Below are positions 49,384-59,719 of a DNA stretch of 64,000 nucleotides, in pieces (within the stretch, counting starts at the first letter, position 1; every line of letters starts with the position of its first letter). The DNA is from Polytrichum commune. Taxonomy: Eukaryota > Streptophyta > Polytrichopsida > Polytrichales > Polytrichaceae. Both the position numbers and the translations under genes were made by a program. The notes under the pieces were generated by a model that searched no databases, had not been told where the DNA came from, and saw only the letters and a program-made list of their open reading frames with translations. The stretch covers positions 46,555,169 through 46,619,168 of the forward strand of contig OX485806.1 of the NCBI GenBank assembly GCA_950295325.1. The letters run 5' to 3'.

Positions 49384-51276
49384 ATGGCGACCCAATCCCG
49401 GAGGAGGATCTCGGACAAGCCGATAGCCCTCCGTAAGATACATGTCTTCACCCCCACTAGCAGAGAGGAGAATAATGAGCTGGAGGCAGATCTCAGGCGC
49501 ATGGGATGCCTCGGGCTATTGGAAAAGTCTTGGAGAGTGCGATGTAAGGAGATGGTGAGGGAATTGGTCACTGGGGAGGTGGACCAGGTTTACGCTTCCA
49601 CCATCCGAGGCCAACCGGATAGGTGGAATGCGGAATTGTGGAGTAGGGTTTACGGATTCAAACAGGGAGGGGAAGGTATGGCCACTAAGAAAGAGGATTG
49701 CACCAGGGATAAGTTCTCTAAAAAATTGGACCCCAAATATGACTACTTTGTGGAAAAAATTGCAAGGACAAGAGAGAAAAAATGATGTCAGCTTTCTTGG
49801 TACCCATTTTGAGCCCGGAGAAACCCTACAATATCACCCTCATCCTAGCCACCACCTTACTTCTTGCATACTCCGAGAAGAAGGTGGTGGATTGGGGAAG
49901 TATCAATGGGGAGTTGGTGCACCGGTTGGCAACCAACACCAAGTGCGGACAATCTTCCTACATTGGTCATTTCCTCTTCTACCTTTACGCGCACAAAAAC
50001 CTGCTCACAGACGAAGAGGAAACCCAATGGACAGGGCATCAGATCATGCGGGAGCTCGAGACTACCGACTCGGAGCCAGAGATGGGCCAGGAGTATTCGA
50101 AGGAGGAAGATGTGGCGGACTTCAGCAACGAAGAGCGGCCCGTGTCCAAGAAGAGGAAACTGATGTTGGGGAATCTTGCGACGCGGACCAGGTTCGCCAC
50201 CAAGCCCAGAGGAGGTGGAACCTCCACCTTCACCTTGGAGGATAATCCGGTGGATTCCATTATCCGCGACCTGGAGGAAGTACGGTCCCGGATTGCAGAG
50301 TATGAGCTACAAATGCAACAGGTGGGGGAACTTGTGGGCAACCCTCTGCGGGAGAGTTTGGTTGCCGCAATACAATAGGCCATCCAAGATCCGCGCTGGT
50401 TGTGGGAGCTGGAGCGTAAGGTGGAACACCTTACTACGGAAAATCGGAAGACCACGGAGCAAGTGTGGAAGTTGAAGGCGGAGCGAGAGGCGCTCCTGAA
50501 GCAGGTGAATGATACCACCCTCACGGTGCAAAAGGTGAGTGACATGGTCGATATCATGGGGAATGTGTGGTGGAAGGCCAAGATGTTCGACGCAGAATTG
50601 AAGAATGTGGGCCACGTTTCCGGGTCGAAGATGGTTATCTTCATCATGGATTAAAGAAGTAAGATGGACGCAGCTTTGAAAGCAATGAAGGCCCTCATTG
50701 CTAGCTGCACGGAGTTGTTTCCCACCACGGTAGAGTCATCGGAAGAAGGAGAGACCTCATCGAGCTACTCCCACTTGATCCCTCATGATATGGTGGAAAT
50801 TCAGGGTGCTGCGGTAGGAGGTGGAAACTAACATGTGAAAGAGGTGGACCAAGTGGAAGACATCACGGCGATCACGGCGCTCACGGCCCCGCCGGTTTCC
50901 GCCACTAAGATGGTGGTTCCCATTGCCACCCCAGTTTTCTCCACGGTTGGGGAGGAAACCCTTGATGGTTGCCACGTGGCCGAGGTAACACCACCGAGTC
51001 CTTGCCATGGCTTTCCAGATGGTTGCCCGGGATTCGCCGCCGCTTGTACTACTTGCTCCGGGATTTCCGCCGGACAGCCAACTGTCCGCACCACTGACGC
51101 CGGACGTTGCGGAGACGGTGGACCACGTGGGAGTGATTCCCGGGCCCGATGGACACGAGGTATCAGTGCCACCACCACGTGCTCCATCTTTGGCAACGGA
51201 CAGAGTGGACCGCCGCGAGGAGCGGAAGCAGAATAAAAAGGAAGCCAAACTGAAGAAGCGGAAGGATAGGGAGTAG
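49384..51276 (+). pseudogene. Gag-like or plant-mobile-domain-like protein inside the LTR, decayed
   Basis: The frame opens with ATG at 49384 (MATQSRRRISDKPIALRKI...) and runs 133 codons. It then meets TGA at 49783 overlapping the next frame's ATG (49782). The second frame continues through stops at TAG 50376, TAA ~50652 and TAA ~50829, and shifts again near 51000 into the last frame, ending KEAKLKKRKDRE* at 51276. In all this is about 620 codons of one ancestral ORF. Visible parts: a globular N-terminal half with FLVPILSPEKPYNITL and VVDWGSINGELVHRLA and SYIGHFLFYLYAH; an acidic hinge with basic KKRKL; coiled coils (50250-50360 and 50400-50600, heptad-like LERKVEHLTTENRKTTEQVW); a Pro/Thr-rich region; and a Lys/Arg-rich C-terminus. 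No RT, protease, integrase or zinc knuckle. The first half vaguely recalls plant retroelement-associated 'mobile domain' or capsid-like proteins, but I cannot name the family. Confidence 0.6.
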
Positions 51277-51289
51277 ATTTTAGTTAGGA

Positions 51290-52619
51290 TTCTATTTTGG
51301 GTTGTTTTGGGCAAGTAGTTAGTGGGCTCCGAGTTGTGTGCTTTGTCATTTTCTTTGTTTAGGTTCTGACCTCTCAATATGGTGGATTGTCAGGATTGCC
51401 ACGTGACCCGCGATTTCCAACATGAAAACCATGGCATGTGGGTGTTAGTTTGGTTTAAGAGGGAGCACTTCGGTGTTTTCCTCATCATTTTGCAATGCAA
51501 GTGTTCTTTTGTTCAATTCAGACCTTATGCTTTACTCCACCTTCGGTTTGAGTTGAGTCTTAAGTCCATGTGTAATGCAAGTGGTCCCTCCTTTCCGTAC
51601 ATGAGGTTTCCGAGTTTTCCGCCATTCCCTATCACTGTGTAGGTTAGTTAGGTTAGTATTCCGTGATAGGACAGGGGGTCAGTAATACCCGAGGTTCATG
51701 TGGTTAAAACGCCCCTGTGTGAGCAGGTGATGGGCGGAGGAATCTTAAGCACGGAAAGGCGGAAAGGATTGGACAAGCAAGGGGAAAGAACCCCACCGTG
51801 GGGTTGTTGGGCAAGGGGAGTTCCGCGCACACGGTAGGTTCTTCCCCACTTACTCCGTTCAACTAGGGACCGACAATGAGCAACAGTGGATAGACTTGTC
51901 CAATAGTAGGGGGAGAGTTTTGGTTTACGCCTTCTGCTTGCCGTGACCTGGAGGTGGATCATACCGATCAGCAGTAACGGACTAGTCTAGAACACTCATA
52001 CACCTACCGCGACTGGCGCTTGGTTCCCACCGCGGATGGTAGGCGTGGTAGTCCCATCCCTATGTTAGCCCCGCCTTCACGGAAAATAGCATACCCTGGG
52101 TCCTATCCTGTGTGACCGGTGTAACAACACAAGCTACCCATTGTGAGGATAGGAACGCAGATGTTGCGTTTTCACCTTTCTCGAGGGAGGATTCGGTTTC
52201 CGCGTGTGGTATAGTGGAAACTGTGCCATTACGGAAAGCAAATTAGGCTGGTTTTGTAGACCCAAAACTTCCTCCACCTTTCCCCCTGTCAAAGGGGGTG
52301 GCACGTGTCGGATACCTGAGTGGGACACCTTCCCGAGGGAGGGCTGCCCCCATCATAACACCAGTCTAAGGGAGTAGTAGTTAGGAAGAGGAAGTAGAGA
52401 TAGGGAGACAACCCGGAGAAACCAACCCAAAGGGCGAGATCCTGATGAACAACTACCAAGTCTCTCTGAGCATTCTAGCCTAAAACACTAGAATTATTGT
52501 CCTTGAGACACGGTCAAAAATCTAGCGGATAGTGGAAATACAGGTCAGATCCGCTACCTCTATCGCGGAAACCTTATCCCGGAAGTCATGACCCGTAATA
52601 AGGAATCTTAGAATGGGGT
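51290..52619 (+). other. Non-coding 3' part of the ORF-bearing LTR (U3)
   Basis: No credible reading frame. It is rich in 'cggaaa', 'cccgg' and 'gcggat' words, with several GGAA/TTCC inversions, and composition differs from the AT-rich host. It probably represents U3 regulatory sequence leading to the TATA-like motif at 52620. Confidence 0.4.
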
Positions 52620-52626
52620 GTATATA
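52620..52626 (+). promoter_or_regulatory. TATA-like element of the LTR
   Basis: TATATAG in a locally less AT-rich context, about 340 bp before the right terminus of the 49130-52959 insertion. In an LTR the promoter precedes R and U5, so this spacing supports the plus-strand orientation. Confidence 0.45.
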
Positions 52627-53680
52627 GTTGTTATACAATGGATTCGGGATGCTGAGTCTATTGTTGTTACTACTCTAGGGTGGGAGCTTGTCCATACTTT
52701 GTGTTGTGTTCCCTACCTCGGTCCACTACCAGGAAGGCGGAAATTTCCGTGCTATAATTTCCGTAATATCCCGGATTTCTTAATCCGATTTGTGTTATCT
52801 TAGTTTCTGGTGTTTCTTGTGTGTGTGTTAGTGAAAGATTTCCTCCCTCTGTGTTGTGAACGACCGCAGGTTCTTCGTGGGAACGAACTTGGCGTGGCTG
52901 TGACGTTTTACGCGTTTATCAGGTTAATTTAATGAATACGTCACCACCGTGCTACGACAGTTGGGCTTATAGATCATTATTATGTGGTTGGAAAAATTGC
53001 CATTCCATATCCAAGATTTGGAATGCTAATCAACATCGTCTCCAAAGAGGACATCACATATCGTGTCACAATTGGCAACATGCCGTATTGCACATGCCCT
53101 GACTTCACCAAAATGTCATCTCAGTCTTTGGGAAAGAAAGGGAAATGGGTGTATTGCAAACATCTTTATTATGTGTTTAGATTTTTGTCCAAAGTGGATT
53201 ATGATAGTGACAAGTTCATTCATGCTCCAACGTTGTGAGGCCAAACCTCCCACCCTTAAGCGTCCTAGTCCGGGTGAGGGATTGGGGATCACATTCACGT
53301 TTACATAACTCCTTCTTTCCAACTTCGTAAACATCCATCACATTTCCCATCAATCATTGCACACCAATCCATTCCACAATAATATTACAAGCGTTGACAA
53401 ACGCTCTTCTCTATTATCACAATCATAACACCCCCTATTGCAACCCCAATATCATTCACACCCCAAATTCAACCGCTAATCCTACCATCCAATTATTCTT
53501 GTCCTCCTAGCTTACTAATGAACTAATTATTTAAACTAATATTAAGTGACAACCTAATCACTATCTATCATCTAGTCTAATATGGCACCACGGGCTCCCT
53601 CCTTTATGTCACCTTGTCCCCCTTTTAGTCCTCTAACAAAATCCCTCAAGGTCTTCAAATCTGCTGCTTATGGTCGTCCT

Positions 53681-53860
53681 CGGCAGCTGCTGCCCAATAG
53701 TTTAATCTTCAACTCTGCCCTTAGGCCATTCTCGGCAGCTGTTGCCCAACAGGTTAATCCTTGACTCTGCCCTTAGGCCATTCTCGGCAGCTGCTGCCCA
53801 ACCAGTTTGATCTTCAACTCTGCCCTTAGGCCATTCTCGGCAGCTGCTGCCCCCATTTTT
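53681..53860. repeat. 52-bp tandem repeat in solo LTR B, four copies
   Basis: CGGCAGCTGYTGCCC recurs at 53681, 53733, 53785 and 53838 (spacing 52, 52, 53), joined by 'aactctgcccttaggccattct'. Each core is itself nearly palindromic (GGCAGCTGCTGCC). It was not seen in copies A or C, so it is private to this copy. Confidence 0.88.
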
Positions 53861-53994
53861 CATACTAAGCCCTTACATGATCTCAATAATCTCTTCAAGA
53901 CCTTCTTACTAACCTCCCTACCTAATTACACTGACTCCCCTAATACCCTCTTACTAATTCACACACTTTCTTTCTAACTCTAAGAGCTCAAAAT

Positions 53995-54077
53995 CCTAGA
54001 GAGGAGGGGGAGAGAGAGAGGAGAGGAGAAGAGAGGAAGAAGAAGAAGAAAAGAGAGGAAGGAGGAGGAGGAGAGGG
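53995..54077. repeat. Purine-rich GA/GGA tract in solo LTR B
   Basis: About 80 bp of almost only G and A (GAGAGAGAGAGGAGAGGAG, AAGAAGAAGAAG and GGAGGAGGAG words). A shorter GAGAGAGAGAG stands at the corresponding place in copy A (44651-44661), so it appears to be an expanded ancestral LTR feature. Confidence 0.8.
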
Positions 54078-54512
54078 CACCCAAGACCACAACCCCTTAA
54101 CCTTCTCCTACTTAGTAGGACCTTATCCTATCCACTAAATCCACACCCTCTAAACCAACAAGAGCATGTTTTAATTCAAACATTTAAATCCAAGGCCCTT
54201 CCTCTTGCTTCATCAAACACTACTCACTTAACCAAAACACTCCCTAATGTCACTAAGCTTCTACTTAACCACACAAAATAGGCTTAAGGCCTAAAACATA
54301 AACCACACCAAGCCTTACTCTTTTTGTACTTTTGATTGTTTTAATAACACTACAAATGCAATTCTAAATAAATTCTAAACATAAAACAAATATGAGCACT
54401 CATTTTGGGCTCATAAACGTACTCCTACAACAAGGTCATGCGGCTACTTGAACTTGCAGGTGTTGTAAAATGTGAGTTATATTTCAAGTGTTGTATTCAA
54501 CCACATGTTTGA

Positions 54513-54815
54513 GAATTTGAGTAAGTGACATGTATTAGTGTGGAATTCTATAATAAAAACCAACAATGGACTAAGATCCATGGTAATAAGTAAACCCTAA
54601 GCCCTAATTTCCTTTCATTATTCTTCAATCAGAATGTGAGTATATTATATTCCTTAAATTACAAAAATATGAGTGCCAATATTAGAAAACATTACCTAAA
54701 ATTGTGCCCAATTACTAAATTTGGTATCATTGCTCACGTGTTACCGCTCATTGCTCATGTGTTACCACTCACCGTGCACTGCTCACGACTCATTGCTCAT
54801 GTGTTAGCTTCCCTC
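54513..54815 (+). mobile_element. 3' non-coding tail of the SWIM/MULE-like element
   Basis: Downstream of the transposase stop the sequence still aligns with copy 1 (21525-21780): 'atccatggtaata', 'ttcttcaatca.aatg', 'cattgctcatgt' and 'gttagcttccctc' appear in the same order. The short word CTCATTGCTCATGTGTTA is repeated two to three times. The terminal inverted repeat was not identified. Confidence 0.65.
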
Positions 54816-56575
54816 TTATACCATGCCACTTCGAAGGAAATTTTTGCGCATTGTATGGTAGGTTTGGCAATCCATATGGAATATTTTCCTCATCTATTGC
54901 CTTCACAAACTTAATGAATGCACGTTGTTGATAATACTAATGAGAATATTGGATATTATATTTGCGTATCTTGAAATTTTGGATTCATTCATTTTCATAA
55001 TTATATATTGGAAACAAATATGGCAATGAGAGTCTACTCAAATACCGCCATGCTTGCCAATGACAGTATAAAGAACAATGGAGCAATTTGATTTCTATTT
55101 GCATTTGACAATGTGCAGCATGAAACTTGTTGTTGGGGGCTAAAAACATTGTCTCATCCATCCTCACCATATTAAATTTGATCAATTTTTCTTTCCAAAT
55201 GAAAAATAAGAATTGATGGACGATGATCTTGTTCTCAATTCATTTTATGAACCCAAGTTGTCACTCCTTCAATTAAAGTTGCCAACTTTAGTTAAACATG
55301 TTTCTTCCCAATCTATTATCAAAACACTTTGAATCAAAGTTGATGGATACAATACTATTGGGTTTGGGGAATTTTGTGCTTTGAATTTGGCTCTGAATGT
55401 AAGTAAATTCTTTTTCTTAGCTTAGTGGCTTATTGGTTTTGTTGATTGCAATGCCCACATATTTGTAGTGAGATTTTTATGCAAGAGAAACATCAGATGG
55501 AACAAATCATGCAAGTTGGATGGAGAAAATCACATAGGTGTCATGATCAAAATATCCTTAGTTCTGTAGAAAATTGGACGTAACTAATGGTCGTTGTGGT
55601 TGTCTTCTGGCATGCCCATATATTTTTTGAGCTTTGCTTTTGGCTCTAGGCTTTAATTTTTTGAAATTGGTTATTTCCTAAGAGCTTGTGTTTTTGGCTT
55701 AATGAATGCTCTCTTGGGTGATTGTCATGTACCTATATTTGCCAGATCTATGTTAATTACAATTTGGAAATGATCTATATTTGTTCAATTACTTTGATGT
55801 AACTCCAAATGATAACATCTGCAAGCTCGTCAACATGGTGAAATGGGTTGTTTGGGTGCAAATAAGATACCAAGTTTTGTAAGTATTGCTCTAAAATATG
55901 CCTCAAGAAAATTACTTAGCATTTTTTTAATGAGTGAGGGTATAAACAATAAGCTATTATAGACACTATCAATCTCCTCTCAATTGCTCAAATACAAAAC
56001 ATGGTTTAATTAATGTAGGTGTCAGCTACAGTTACCAAACAAACATTCACAAGGACTAGTATTAGCATGCGGGAGTAGGAGGGAGTTGAAGACAATGAAG
56101 GAGGATAACAACCAAACTCAATGTAGGCAGACAAAAATCACATTTTTTTATGAACGCAATAAGGCCACGGGAACAATAACCAAGGTTGGGAATGCAACCC
56201 AAGGTTTGGGAATGCCATAAGGTTGTGGGAACAAGAATGTCAATAAAATTGTGGAAACCAGAGCCAAGGTTTGGGAATGTAGAGTCTTTCATCCATGTAA
56301 TATTTATTTCCTAGAAAGGGACATCCCGCCTCCCGTTGGTAAACGTTGTCTCGGTATGGGGGTCTCTCATCCTTTCTATACTCTAAGGCTGGAAGTAGTG
56401 TTGCACGTGCATCATCTAGTTTTATCTAATTGGATATTTTTTGTTCCTATTGTTGTTCAGTTGAGGTTGTATCTGATACACGCCATATTTTTTTCTCGCG
56501 GTCGTCAAGCTTCATACCTCTCATATACAAATTCATTGTGTTACCGGTGAGGCTATTGCAATTAGTACATTGCTT
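54816..56575. other. Stretch without a supported gene
   Basis: AT-rich, no recognisable domain. Minus-strand frames at 54985-55185 and 56062-56292 lie downstream of the gag-like knuckle and may be its continuation, but they show no motif. A small imperfect repeat of 'aaggtttgggaatg' with 'ccataaggttgtgg' occurs at about 56180-56280. Confidence 0.45.
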
Positions 56576-56579
56576 TAGT

Positions 56580-56712
56580 TGACACTCTTGCACATAGTGT
56601 TCGGGGTTTCGACATCTTTAGCATGCCACTCCCGTTCGATATCGCCTATTTCTGAGGGCAATATCCTCAATATGAACCCCTAGAATGGTCCACCACTCCA
56701 CAAGGCCACTAT
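56580..56712 (-). pseudogene. Gag-type CCHC zinc knuckle fragment
   Basis: Minus-strand translation reads WTILGVHIEDIALRNRRYRT followed by GVAC, a stop, then RCRNPEHYVQEC. The C-x2-C-x4-H-x4-C spacing is exact (first Cys at 56621-56623, last at 56582-56584), as in retroelement nucleocapsid knuckles. An in-frame stop sits between the first two cysteines. It directly abuts the inverted 3-kb repeat, whose other side borders a gag-like coding stretch. So it is probably the distal end of the gag gene at 59.7-64 kb. Confidence 0.75.
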
Positions 56713-59700
56713 TGGTTAGGATTTTAATATTAAAAGTTAGAATTGATAGGAAATTGTGGAAAAATTAGTTCGTTTAGTGTTTAGTCCCAAAAAAAGAAAG
56801 GCCAAGGACTTCGGGCCTTCACTCGTGAAAGGAAAAAAAAAACTAATTAAGATAGGGTTAGTCAAAAGGAAAACTAATTAGTGCTAGAAAGTAGCTAAGT
56901 TAAAAAAAATTTGCTAGCTAGGAAAAAAACTAGTTTCGTAGGAAGAATTGGTAGCTAGTTAAAACAACTAGCTAACATGTTAAGTTAGGAGAGGCCAGCT
57001 AAGAAAAAATTAGTTTATTAGTTAGTGTGGGCTATACAAGACAAATGGAGGTGTTTGGCATAAGAGGGCAAAATCGACATGAAATTTTTAAAGAAAAAAG
57101 AAAAGAAAACAAGGGGTCATTTGTCCACTTGCCCCTTTGCCAACTCGATGACAAAAAATTAGAAAGAATTTAAAGGACTCATATCCACGCCACCTCAACA
57201 AGAGGGTGACAACTTTAACTGGGAAAGCCACGGAGCCTAAATTTGGGGGGTTCAAAAGAATGGGATCAGTGGTGGAGGGGTCCGACCCTTTTTTGAGAGG
57301 ATTTAAAAATCCTTTCCTTTCATATTACAATTTCTTTTTTTTTCTCAACGTTTAGATGAAGCCATGTCTCTATGTAGCCCGGGGAGGTCACTCCATTGTC
57401 AAGTTGAAAACCATGTGCAACGGAAGTTTGCTACCCCTATATTATATGCCATAGATAATTTTAAAAATTATGATATTTTTTCCATATATACATATCCATT
57501 GATAATATCTTTTTTATAATTTTCTGAAATTTTTAGTCATCTCCATTTTTTCTAGTAATTTGTTTAGATCAATTATGCGTCATTCTAGTTAGAAACGGTA
57601 TGTTTTCTAGAAAAAAAAAATTATTAAATTTGGTTATCAATTTTTACTATGTAATAGATACTATGTATATGTACTCATAATTTTTTTTGATAAAGGTTTG
57701 ACCCATTTTGTCCGTCGCACATGGTTTTCAACTTGACAATGGAGTGACCTCCCCGGGCTATGTAGTTATAAAAAAACTCTCTCTTAACCGTTTAATTGCC
57801 TAATAGTAAGGTTTGAAGAAAATTTCTTCCTACCTTCTTCTAGTTAGAATGTAAGTTGTTAACACACATGTTTTTTTTAATTAATTGTTTATATTTTATA
57901 TTTTATTTATTATTTCTTTAGAGGTAGGTTAAAGCACATATTTGAAAGTTGAGGCATTGTAGACCTTGGCCGCTAATGGTATGAATGCTTAATTTATCAT
58001 CTAGAATTAGAAAGTTATTATTTTTTGTCTTATGAAGACTTTCTATAGCTATCCATAGTCATTTTTCCATTTGCAATTGGTTGACATTGTAAGTAGTTAT
58101 GAATTTCCAAAGTCAAAGTAAAAAGTAAAATGTTCATTTGGGCAGCGATGATTGGATCAAATATACTAGCCTTATAAAAACTTCAATCTAATAAATTATA
58201 TTTTTTAAAGTGGAGATTTTGTTTGGCTTTCCAAAGTTGTTTAAATTGTGTGAATTGAGTGAATAATGAATGAGATATGGATTTTTGAAGGTGGGGTACA
58301 TAGTTTGAGCCCTTCTAGTTGACTGTTACATTATTAATAGGTTGCTAGATCCATCTTAGCCTAACTTGATAATACCATATTTTCTCTAATAGATATTTTT
58401 GATAGTTTTTTAAGGGTATACGGTGAGCCCCAATCTGAGTAATAATTAATTAACTATAAATTTTGAAGTTGAAGGTCAAATAGGTCGTAACTTTTGCAAT
58501 TCTTATCCGATTGAAGTGAATTATAGATCTCTAGAAAGCTAATGATGTGTATTAAGTGAATTAATTATAATGAGGCTAAAATTATAGTGTATTAAAATGA
58601 TATTTCAATCATTGACTAAACTAAGCTCCACAACCAAGTTAGCTAAAAAAAAGGACACAACATCCGGGAAGGTATTTGACTGCCAAAGGGGCTATCCAAC
58701 TTCATTGTTTTTGGGGCCCCTTGTTATGTTTTGTGATAGTAGTTTTAAAAAAATTCCGTATGTGGTGAAGTCGGATTAATCACTGACACGACCACTGTGA
58801 ATGTTGTTAGTGGAAATGTGGGATTAATAACCCACGAATCCACTTTTATGTTGTTGGCACCATGGATTGGGAGTTATGGCCCAAATGCACAAAGATTGTA
58901 CAACAAGTTGAACCTATAGGTTGCCTGTCACCCTAGTCCTATTAAGTTGCATTTTATGGTCTATCAAATGTAAACACACTTAACAATAAAAAAATAAAAA
59001 CATATTGTCAACCCTTGTTGGAAAAAAAACTTGAATTGGGAATTTATCTCGATAGGGTGACAACACCCTTTGGACCGTTTAAGTCCTAAGGATTTGAACT
59101 GTCACTCGATCTTCAAAGGACCTGCACAAAGTCCTAGAAGGTTCTAAGCTAGGGGTGCACCTACCAGGTAAGGGATGATACCTAATGCATGAATGTAATA
59201 AGGTAGAATGTATAGACAAAATTAACTAATTAAGAAGGAAGTTGTATAAAGGGTGGAACTTAAGCCAAGGTCTCCCGCTTAGGAAATTAAACATAACTCA
59301 ATAAAAAAAAGAAAAAAAGAATGAATGTTTGATCAAACCGTCACTATTCCGTTCATGGAGCTAGGGGTGGTATGAATATACTTGGTTGGTGTGTACTAGA
59401 GCCATCTCCATTCATAGGTCATGATTGTTCTGGTTCCAAGGTTGGTGCATCTACACTTAGACTAGGTTGTAGGTTTAGATTAGAACTAGGTATGAAATAG
59501 AATAGTGGAGTTTAGAGCCTTAATGGTAGAAACTAAGGCCCAGTTTCTAGAGAAAATACAACCGTAATTTCAATCCCCTCAAAAAATCTAAGCATTTACC
59601 TTATACACCTACCATCCATGTTCGGCTTGGGCATATGCAAGTGTTGGCCACGTTCACTCAATAATTTGTGTTTCACTTTTAGGCTCTCTTGGAGGGGGAT

Positions 59701-59716
59701 AGCCCAAAAGCACTAC
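56690..59716 (-). repeat. Dispersed repeat, copy 2 (inverted relative to 9109-11515)
   Basis: This is the reverse-complement partner of 9109-11515, with the same landmarks in reverse order. It begins at 59716 with ...LQESLKVKHK..., then PKPN.DGRCIR* (59600-59690), and ends near 56700. It is longer mainly because of a 382-bp MITE (57377-57758). Divergence from copy 1 is high, with many indels. It is located between two parts of a decayed gag-like gene, so it is either an insertion there or an intrinsic segment of that element; the sequence does not decide. Confidence 0.72.
57377..57758. mobile_element. MITE with 42-bp perfect TIRs
   Basis: The element opens GCCCGGGGAGGTCACTCCAT and closes with its exact reverse complement. 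Identity of the arms is perfect for 42 bp and 47 of 48 bp overall. The middle is AT-rich and non-coding. Flanks are TATGTA on both sides (57371-57376 and 57759-57764). The related copy at 10880-10885 has a single TATGTA (inverted) and no insertion. The empty site therefore shows directly that a 6-bp target was duplicated (7 bp if the neighbouring C is counted). The GC-rich termini contrast with the interior. No autonomous partner is visible here. Confidence 0.93.
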
Positions 59717-59719
59717 ACT

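Larger units (their letters stand above)
49130..52959 (+). mobile_element. 3.83-kb LTR-type insertion with solo-LTR termini and an internal ORF
   Basis: The insertion opens TGTCGTGG and closes CTACGACA, so it has TG...CA ends with a 6-bp terminal inversion. It is bounded by a perfect 5-bp target duplication GTTGG (49125-49129 and 52960-52964). Removing one GTTGG restores the host transposase frame (KNKWKNVGLIDHYYVVGK), which proves the boundaries. Its start sequence does not recur near its end, so there are no paired LTRs; it behaves as one long solo LTR. A TATA-like TATATAG (52620-52626) lies about 340 bp before the right end, as expected for U3-R-U5 on the plus strand. Base composition is GC-richer than the host transposon. 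A long decayed ORF (49384-51276) lies inside the presumed U3. Confidence 0.8.
53234..54415 (+). mobile_element. Solo LTR, family 2, copy B
   Basis: A 1182-bp unit starts TGTGAGGCCAAACC and ends TTTTGGGCTCATA (a one-base decay of ...TCACA). It is flanked by a perfect 5-bp target duplication AACGT (53229-53233 and 54416-54420). It lies inside the SWIM/MULE-like transposase, just downstream of the SWIM finger; with one AACGT removed the frame reads on from FIHAPT into YSYNKVMRLL. It contains a four-copy 52-bp tandem repeat and a purine-rich tract. Shares start and end with copies A and C. Confidence 0.9.
45878..54512 (+). pseudogene. SWIM-domain MULE-like transposase, copy 2, split by two LTR insertions
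   Basis: This copy starts ATG at 45878, with an early in-frame TAA at 45890. It continues in that frame to about 46310, where a one-base frameshift moves it to the frame running to 47439 (KSRRRPKYDLTVIDFDCRD, CKNTYCDYMY, EVMKIPTTKNFAIIM, SSLEVVMDKFSIF). Downstream the MULE-like catalytic region is recognisable but broken: CDMQSEDGVAQTLFWKNLN (~47540), then a damaged MA(D)SAQANWN equivalent (~47645). An intron (47989-48091) follows, then LPTCNLA, RCGDPKLLVDAMKSYPG and LNTRDCALEGSKLFGSTKR, then NNVEYEFWFCLDDIKRC. The SWIM zinc finger is at 53085-53165: CTCPDF, then CKHLYYVF. After copy B the frame ends YSYNKVMRLLELAGV... at 54512. Both insertions preserve frame once one target copy is removed. 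Stops and frameshifts make it inactive. Confidence 0.88.

Noticed and set aside
49099-52977. An 8-bp match TAGATCAT on both sides of the large insertion, suggesting a hAT-type target duplication
   Set aside because: Slightly inside it, TG...CA termini with an exact 5-bp GTTGG duplication give perfect LTR-type boundaries and restore the host reading frame, so the 8-bp match is coincidental.
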